Below are positions 12,602-16,481 of a stretch of DNA of 16,481 nt, in pieces. Position 1 is the stretch's first letter. Each line of letters starts with the position of its first letter. The DNA is from Streptomyces alboflavus (lineage in GTDB: Bacteria; Actinomycetota; Actinomycetes; Streptomycetales; Streptomycetaceae). The notes under the pieces are model-generated. The model made no database searches, was not told the origin of the DNA, and was given only the letters and a program-made list of their open reading frames with translations. The stretch spans positions 1 to 16,481 of the forward strand of contig NZ_JNXT01000106.1 of assembly GCF_000716675.1 (NCBI RefSeq), written 5' to 3'. Position numbers and translations under genes: made by a program.

Positions 12602-13489
12602 GATCTCGATGACCTGGATCGCCCAGGGCATGTACCCGCCCTTGTCGGGGTCGGGCTTGTACTGCGCGAATCCGGGGGTGCCGTTGACCGCGACGGGCAG
12701 CAGCCGGGAGCCCTCGCACTGGGCGCCCATGGTCGACATGAAGCCCGTGATGTCCTGTGGGCCGCGCAGCCACAGGTCGAACGGGGGCATCGTCATGATC
12801 GCGTCCTCGGCAAGCAGCGCCGTGAGGGCCGCCATGTCATAGCCCTCGAAGGCGGTGACGTAGCGGTCGAGGAGCTTCTGCTGCTCGTCGTCCAGCGGGT
12901 CGGACGTCGCCGTGTCGTCGGCCGGGCGCTCGGCGAGGGTGGCGCGGGCGCGCTGGAGGGCGCTGTTGACGGACGCGACCGTCGTGCCGAGCAGCTCGGC
13001 GACCTCGCTCGCCTTCCACGCCAGGACCTCGCGCAGGATCAGCACCGCCCGCTGCTTGGCGGGCAGTTGCTGCAGGGCGGCGATGAAGGCGAGGCGCACC
13101 GACTCCTTGGCGACGGCGGCCTCGGCGGGGTCGCCGATGGTGGGCAGGACCCGGCCGTCCGGTATCGGCTCCAGCCAGACGTTGTCCGCGCGGGGGGTCA
13201 GGGCCGCCTGGGCGAGGGGGGTGGAGGCGGTGAGGTCCATGGGGCGGGCGCGGCGGTTGCCCGCGTTCAGCATGTCCAGGCAGACGTTCGTCGCGATGCG
13301 GTACAGCCAGGAGCGGAGGCTGGAGCGGCCCTCGAACTTGTCGAAGCTGCGCCAGGCGCGGACCATCGTGTCCTGCACGGCGTCCTCGGCCTCGAAGGCC
13401 GAGCCCAGCATGCGATAGCAGTACCCCGTCAGCTCGGTGCGGTGCTTCTCCAGGCCCGCGTCCAGCTCCACCGTCGCGCTGTCACTCAT
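12512..13489 (-). CDS. SigG-type ECF sigma factor with C-terminal SnoaL-like domain
   Basis: ECF sigma factor of 325 residues in the family of M. tuberculosis SigG (TIGR02960-like). Region 2 spans about 17-84 (RMLGSAFEAEDAVQDTMVRA, then SLRSWLYRIATNVCLDMLN). Region 4 spans about 130-186 (LPAKQRAVLILREVLAWKAS, HTH VAELLGTTVASVNSALQRAR). From about 205 to 320 there is a SnoaL/NTF2-like domain (LLDRYVTAFEGYDMAALTAL, MPPFDLWLRG) that in related sigma factors modulates activity in place of an anti-sigma factor. ATG 13489 follows a G-rich leader (GGGGTGGGTTGGG). A RecA-NDp/PafBC-type promoter lies about 94 bases upstream, suggesting induction by DNA damage, as reported for mycobacterial sigG. The 3' end overlaps the convergent STAS gene by 90 bases. 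Confidence 0.9.
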   Translation of the reverse strand: MSDSATVELDAGLEKHRTELTGYCYRMLGSAFEAEDAVQDTMVRAWRSFDKFEGRSSLRSWLYRIATNVCLDMLNAGNRRARPMDLTASTPLAQAALTPRADNVWLEPIPDGRVLPTIGDPAEAAVAKESVRLAFIAALQQLPAKQRAVLILREVLAWKASEVAELLGTTVASVNSALQRARATLAERPADDTATSDPLDDEQQKLLDRYVTAFEGYDMAALTALLAEDAIMTMPPFDLWLRGPQDITGFMSTMGAQCEGSRLLPVAVNGTPGFAQYKPDPDKGGYMPWAIQVIEISAGRVAGFHCFLDTQRWFPLFGVPLHLDA

Positions 13490-13582
13490 CCCAACCCACC
13501 CCTGTGCCTCTGCGTGCCCGTGTGTGTCCGTGTGTGCTTGTCCGCCCGTGTCGTGGCGGCCACGGAAGTCCCAGCACCTCGG

Positions 13583-13605
13583 AAGCTACCGCAGCCCACT
13601 GACAA
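13583..13605 (-). promoter_or_regulatory. RecA-NDp/PafBC-type DNA-damage promoter
   Basis: On the minus strand TTGTCAGTG (13605-13597), eight bases, then TAGCTT (13588-13583) matches the whole LexA-independent consensus TTGTCRGTG-N8-TANNNT with no mismatch. The predicted start of transcription is near 13576, giving a leader of about 87 bases before the SigG-type gene. PafBC is the known activator of such promoters in mycobacteria; similar sites precede DNA-repair genes in Streptomyces. Confidence 0.8.
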
Positions 13606-13668
13606 TGGCCTGCGGAGCGGCGAAAACGGCAGTTCACAGAGGTTCTTTGCGGTAAGGAGCGGGAGGCG

Positions 13669-15009
13669 TCAGGCGGTGCGGGCCGCCGTCACCCGCTCCA
13701 CGCGCGCCACCCGGCTCCCGTACAGCGTGATCGACACGACGCCGAGGACGGCGAGGATGCCGAGGCCGACCGTGCCGCCCCAGCCGCCCGCGTGGAAGGC
13801 CATCGCGCCGAGGGTGCCGCCGAGGCTGGAGCCCACGTAGTACGCGGACTGGTACAGGGCGGAGGCCTGGGCGCGGCCCGTGGTGGCCGTGCGGCTCACC
13901 GACGAGGAGGCGACCGCGTGGCCCGCGAAGAAGCCGGCCGTGATCAGGACCAGGCCGAGCAGGACGAGGACCAGCGAGGTGGACAGGGACAGGAGCAGGC
14001 CGCCCGCGGTGGTGCTCACGGCCAGGTACAGGGCGCCGCGCCTGCCGAGCCGCGTCACCAGTTTCCCGGCCGCCGCCGACGACGCCGTACCGACGAGGTA
14101 GACGAGGAAGATCGAGCCGATGACGCCCTGCGGGAGCGAGAACGGGCCCTCGGTGAGGCGGTATCCGATCACCGTGTAGACCGCGCCGAAGACCGTCATG
14201 AACAGCGCGCCGATCGCGTACAGGCGGCACAGGAGCGGGTTCGACAGGTGCGAACGGACCGTGCGGGCCAGCGACTTGGGGCTGAGTGTGCCCGGCGTGA
14301 AGTGGCGCGGGGCGGGAAGGAGGGCGCGGAAGGCGAGCGCGCCGAGCACCGCGAGCAGGCCGACCACGGCGAGTGCCCAGCGCCAGCCCCAGGCCTGCGC
14401 GGCCCAGCCCGTGACGATGCGGCCGCTCATGCCGCCGATGGAGTTGCCCGCGACGAACATGCCGATCGCGGCGACCAGCGCCTTGGGGCGGACCTCCTCC
14501 GCGAGGTAGGCCATCGCGGACGCCGGGAGTCCGGCGAGCGCGGCGCCCTGCACGGCGCGCAGCGCGATCAGTGCGCCGATGTTCGGCGCGAACGGGACCA
14601 GCAGGCCCACGGCGACGGCCACCGTCAGCGAGACCGTCATCAGCGTGCGCCGCCCGAACCGCTCCGACAGGGCGCTCAGCGGAAGGACGAACAGGGCGAG
14701 CGCGCCGGTCGCCGCCGACACCGTCCAGCTCGCCGTGGACGCGCTCACGCCGAGGTCGGCGGAGATCAGCGGGAGCAGGGCCTGGGTGGAGTACAGGAGC
14801 GCGAAGGTGGCGACGCCCGCCAGGAAAAGGGCGAAGCTCATGCGGCGAAAGCCCGGGCCTCCCGGTGCCATGCGCGTGTCGTGGTCGTGCGCGGATTTCG
14901 TGGATTCGGCCGGCCGGGCCGGCGTGGCGGACGGTGAAGTCGAAGCAGGGGACGACGGGGTGAGGGCGACCGCGTGGGTGGCGGTCGCCCCGCTACTGGC
15001 AGGAGGCAT
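13669..15009 (-). CDS. MFS transporter, drug/metabolite efflux type (YnfM-like)
   Basis: Major facilitator exporter of 446 residues with about 12 membrane helices, starting at about 57-82. Motif A-like loops occur in both halves: LSALSERFGRRTLM (111-124) and GKLVTRLGRRGALY (315-328). A motif C-like Gly-rich helix is seen at VAGNSIGGMSGRIVTG (186-201). The first ~55 residues are a cytoplasmic Ala/Ser/Pro/Thr-rich tail, longer than usual. The ATG at 15009 has no ribosome site, and a promoter-like pair upstream places transcription at the start codon, so the mRNA may be leaderless. It is divergent from a LysR gene, the normal layout for a LysR-regulated exporter such as the YnfM group. The substrate is unknown. 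Confidence 0.9.
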   Translation of the reverse strand: MPPASSGATATHAVALTPSSPASTSPSATPARPAESTKSAHDHDTRMAPGGPGFRRMSFALFLAGVATFALLYSTQALLPLISADLGVSASTASWTVSAATGALALFVLPLSALSERFGRRTLMTVSLTVAVAVGLLVPFAPNIGALIALRAVQGAALAGLPASAMAYLAEEVRPKALVAAIGMFVAGNSIGGMSGRIVTGWAAQAWGWRWALAVVGLLAVLGALAFRALLPAPRHFTPGTLSPKSLARTVRSHLSNPLLCRLYAIGALFMTVFGAVYTVIGYRLTEGPFSLPQGVIGSIFLVYLVGTASSAAAGKLVTRLGRRGALYLAVSTTAGGLLLSLSTSLVLVLLGLVLITAGFFAGHAVASSSVSRTATTGRAQASALYQSAYYVGSSLGGTLGAMAFHAGGWGGTVGLGILAVLGVVSITLYGSRVARVERVTAARTA

Positions 15010-15015
15010 GCCACG

Positions 15016-15045
15016 AACGTACGACCACGATTCTCATGCGTCCAA
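15016..15045 (-). promoter_or_regulatory. Candidate promoter of the MFS gene
   Basis: On the minus strand TTGGAC (15045-15040) and TACGTT (15021-15016), spaced 18 bases, resemble a vegetative promoter. The -10 box ends 6 bases before the ATG at 15009, so transcription would begin at or within a base or two of the start codon. Confidence 0.45.
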
Positions 15046-15076
15046 TGCATGGAATCGCCATAATCGTTCCCATGCA
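15029..15076. promoter_or_regulatory. Nested inverted repeats, likely LysR operator
   Basis: GATTCTCATGC (15029-15039) pairs with GCATGGAATC (15047-15056) except for one bulged T. The middle arm TGCATGGAA (15046-15054) also pairs with TTCCCATGCA (15067-15076) with one bulge. Shared-arm repeats between a LysR gene and its divergent target are typical of a recognition site plus an activation site. The sites overlap both predicted promoters. Confidence 0.55.
15059..15064 (+). promoter_or_regulatory. Candidate -10 box of the lysR gene
   Basis: CATAAT matches the -10 consensus at 5/6 positions and ends 7 bases before ATG 15072, predicting a leaderless mRNA. There is no good -35 box at normal spacing, as expected if an activator is required. 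Confidence 0.4.
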
Positions 15077-16052
15077 GCATCAGCAGAGGTCAGGCGCTCG
15101 CCTGTCGCAGAACAGTGACACAGAGGACACAGCTCACATCGTGCGGCTGCTCGCTCCGCGGCTCGCGTACTTCGCCGGGGTCGCCCGGACCGAGCACGTC
15201 ACGCGGGCCGCGCGGGAGCTGGGGGTGCCGCAGTCCACGCTGTCGCGTGCGCTGGTGCGGCTCGAACAGGACCTGGGCGTCGACCTGTTCGCCCGGCACG
15301 GTCGTACGGTGTCGCTGACGCCCGCCGGGCGGACCTTCCTCGCCTCCGCCGAGCGGGCCCTCGCGGAGGTGGGCAAGGCGGTCGAGTCCGTCCGCGCGGA
15401 CGCCGACCCCGCCTCCGGCAAGGTGGCGTTCGGCTTCCTGCACACCATGGGTTCGGAGACCGTCCCCGGCCTGATCCGCGCCTTCCGCGCGGACCACCCC
15501 CGTGTCCGCTTCTCCCTCGTCCAGAACTACGGCGAGGCCATGCTGGAGCGGCTGCGCGCCGGGGAGCTCGACCTGTGTCTGACCTCCCCCGTCCCGGACG
15601 CGCCCGGCCTCGTCGCCCGCCGCCTCGACGAGCAGCGGCTGCGCCTGGTCGTTCCCGACGACCACCGGCTCGCCTCCCGCAAGCGCGTGCGCCTCGCCGA
15701 GGCCGCCGACGAGGCCTTCGTGACCCTCGAACCCGGGTACGGCCTGCGGCGCATCACCGACGATCTGTGTGCCGAGGCCGGGTTCCGGCCCCGGGTCGCC
15801 TTCGAGGGTGAAGAAGCGGAGACGCTACGAGGGTTGGTCGCCGCCGGACTCGGCGTGGCCCTCCTCCCACCCCCCGCCGTGGCCCGGCCCGGCGTCGTCG
15901 AACTCACCGTCACCGGGCAGCGGGCCGTCCGCGAGATCGGGGTGGCCTGGCTGGAGGGCCACCCCGACACGGCGCCGGTGGCCGCCTTCAAGAAGTTCCT
16001 GCTGAGCAGGAGGGGGCGGCTCCTCCCGGAAGCGGCTGGCGTCTCGCCTTGA
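15072..16052 (+). CDS. LysR family transcriptional regulator
   Basis: LysR-type regulator of 326 residues. The N-terminal winged helix-turn-helix (about 29-88) has FAGVARTEHVTRAARELGVP, then QSTLSRALVRLEQDLGVDLF and the wing GRTVSLTPAG. A linker helix (about 89-110) leads to the effector-binding domain, with strand GKVAFGFLHTMGSETVPGLI, the loop GELDLCLTSPVPD and the second lobe RLRLVVPDDHRLA. GLVAAGLGVALLPP is the usual LysR C-terminal motif. ATG 15072 is preferred over 15036 because the earlier start lies within the operator repeats and gives residues with no family match. No ribosome site precedes 15072, consistent with a leaderless message. It most likely senses a substrate or inducer of the divergent exporter. 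Confidence 0.9.
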   Translation: MQHQQRSGARLSQNSDTEDTAHIVRLLAPRLAYFAGVARTEHVTRAARELGVPQSTLSRALVRLEQDLGVDLFARHGRTVSLTPAGRTFLASAERALAEVGKAVESVRADADPASGKVAFGFLHTMGSETVPGLIRAFRADHPRVRFSLVQNYGEAMLERLRAGELDLCLTSPVPDAPGLVARRLDEQRLRLVVPDDHRLASRKRVRLAEAADEAFVTLEPGYGLRRITDDLCAEAGFRPRVAFEGEEAETLRGLVAAGLGVALLPPPAVARPGVVELTVTGQRAVREIGVAWLEGHPDTAPVAAFKKFLLSRRGRLLPEAAGVSP

Positions 16053-16084
16053 GGGACGCGCACGCCGCCGTGCGGACATACGGG

Positions 16085-16248
16085 ACTCACGCGGACGCCC
16101 CCTCCAGGTGGGACAGCCCCCGCCGATCGGCGCTCCGCGCCTCGACCTCAACCGCCGGACGGGCTGAACTCACGCAGACGCCCCCCTCGGGTGGGACAGC
16201 CCCCGCCGATCGCGCTCCGCGCTCGTCCTCAAACGCCGGACGGGCTGA
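16085..16248. repeat. Two tandem ~82-bp intergenic repeat units
   Basis: Units 16085-16167 and 16168-16248 both run ACTCACGC(G/A)GACGCC, then GGTGGGACAGCCCCCGCCGA, and end GCCGGACGGGCTGA. In each, CAGCCC (16114-16119; 16197-16202) can pair with GGGCTG (16161-16166; 16242-16247), with CGTCC/GGACG inside in the second. I recall this ending as a very common Streptomyces intergenic repeat. Confidence 0.8.
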
Positions 16249-16472
16249 AATGCCCTGCTCGTGCTCGTCCTTGAGTGTCGGGTGGGCTGATTTCCCGCGC
16301 TCGCGCTCGTCCTTGAGTGTCGGACGGGCTGAAATGCCCTGCTCGCGCTCGTCCTTGAGTGTCGGGTGGGCTGATTTCCCGCGCTCGCGCTCGTCCTTGA
16401 GTGTCGGACGGGCTGTGATGCCCTGCTCGTGCTCGTCCTCGAGTGCCGGACGGGCTGAAGCGTCCCCGCTCG
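16221..16472. repeat. Tandem array, 42-bp period with 84-bp higher order
   Basis: GCTCGTCC recurs at 16221, 16263, 16305, 16347, 16389 and 16431, exactly 42 bases apart. Units alternate between a form ending TTTCCCGCGCTCGC and one ending ATGCCCTGCTCG(T/C). Units 2 and 4 are identical and units 3 and 5 nearly so, so the recent duplication step was an 84-base dimer. The first unit is also the 3' half of the longer repeat before it, and the last is diverged and partial. Confidence 0.92.
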
Positions 16473-16481
16473 CCCTTCTCC

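Larger units (their letters stand above)
16053..16481. other. Gene-free region after lysR, mostly repeats
   Basis: 429 bases with no credible gene. The first ~30 bases are unremarkable; the rest is two ~82-base repeats followed by the 42-base array to the window end. Open frames on the minus strand arise from the repeat having no stop codon in any minus frame and are not taken as genes. Confidence 0.75.

Noticed and set aside
13512..13552. GT/CA-rich run in the leader of the sigma gene
   Set aside because: Short low-complexity stretch with no clear unit or pairing partner; it may only reflect slippage.
16085..16472. Repeat array as a CRISPR
   Set aside because: The units are contiguous with no unique spacers and there are no cas genes.
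16100..16481. Long open frames on the minus strand across the 42-bp array, encoding 14-residue repeats
   Set aside because: All three minus frames are open because the unit has no stop and its length is a multiple of three. No ribosome site or domain was seen.

Overview
The window looks like a chromosomal segment of a Streptomyces or close relative. GC is very high with strong third-position GC bias, start codons include GTG and TTG, several genes overlap by four bases (ATGA/GTGA), and two kinds of high-copy Streptomyces intergenic repeat are present. The centre matches what I recall of the S. coelicolor sigQ-afsQ1-afsQ2 locus, including its downstream lipoprotein, VanZ, PspC and adenosine deaminase genes. 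No rRNA, tRNA, insertion sequence, CRISPR or prophage gene was seen.

Layout: 1-1859 holds a 5'-truncated DesK/NarL-type sensor kinase and its response regulator, followed by overlapping hairpins. 1988-3199 is a secreted PAF-acetylhydrolase-like lipase. 3392-4042 is a small uridine-kinase-like P-loop kinase. 4043-4388 has no gene; it carries a tandem 40-bp duplication, a strong hairpin terminator and a C-tract run that is G-rich in the sigQ transcript. Next come sigQ (minus strand) and, divergently, the overlapping set afsQ1-afsQ2-lipoprotein, with a likely AfsQ1 operator between them. VanZ and PspC genes follow, then a 16-bp-stem terminator.

On the minus strand are a small secreted protein with NALPT/GALPT repeats and adenosine deaminase (add), which has its own intrinsic terminator. 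A diverging alpha/beta hydrolase (GxDxG, one TTA codon) follows, then a STAS protein whose 3' end overlaps by 90 bp that of a SigG-type ECF sigma factor with a C-terminal SnoaL-like domain. Upstream of this sigma gene is a full match to the RecA-NDp/PafBC DNA-damage promoter, TTGTCAGTG-N8-TAGCTT. An MFS exporter and a divergent LysR regulator share a 62-bp intergenic region with nested inverted repeats and apparently leaderless starts. The window ends in a tandem array of exact 42-bp period arranged as 84-bp dimers.

Much of the window is regulatory: two two-component systems, two sigma factors, a STAS protein and a LysR regulator, beside small envelope proteins. I see no wholly new multi-gene system. 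The strongest observations are the DNA-damage promoter before the SigG-type gene, the AfsQ1-like operator, the leaderless LysR/MFS pair, the repeat array, and the lone TTA codon in a hydrolase with an Asp in place of the nucleophile serine.
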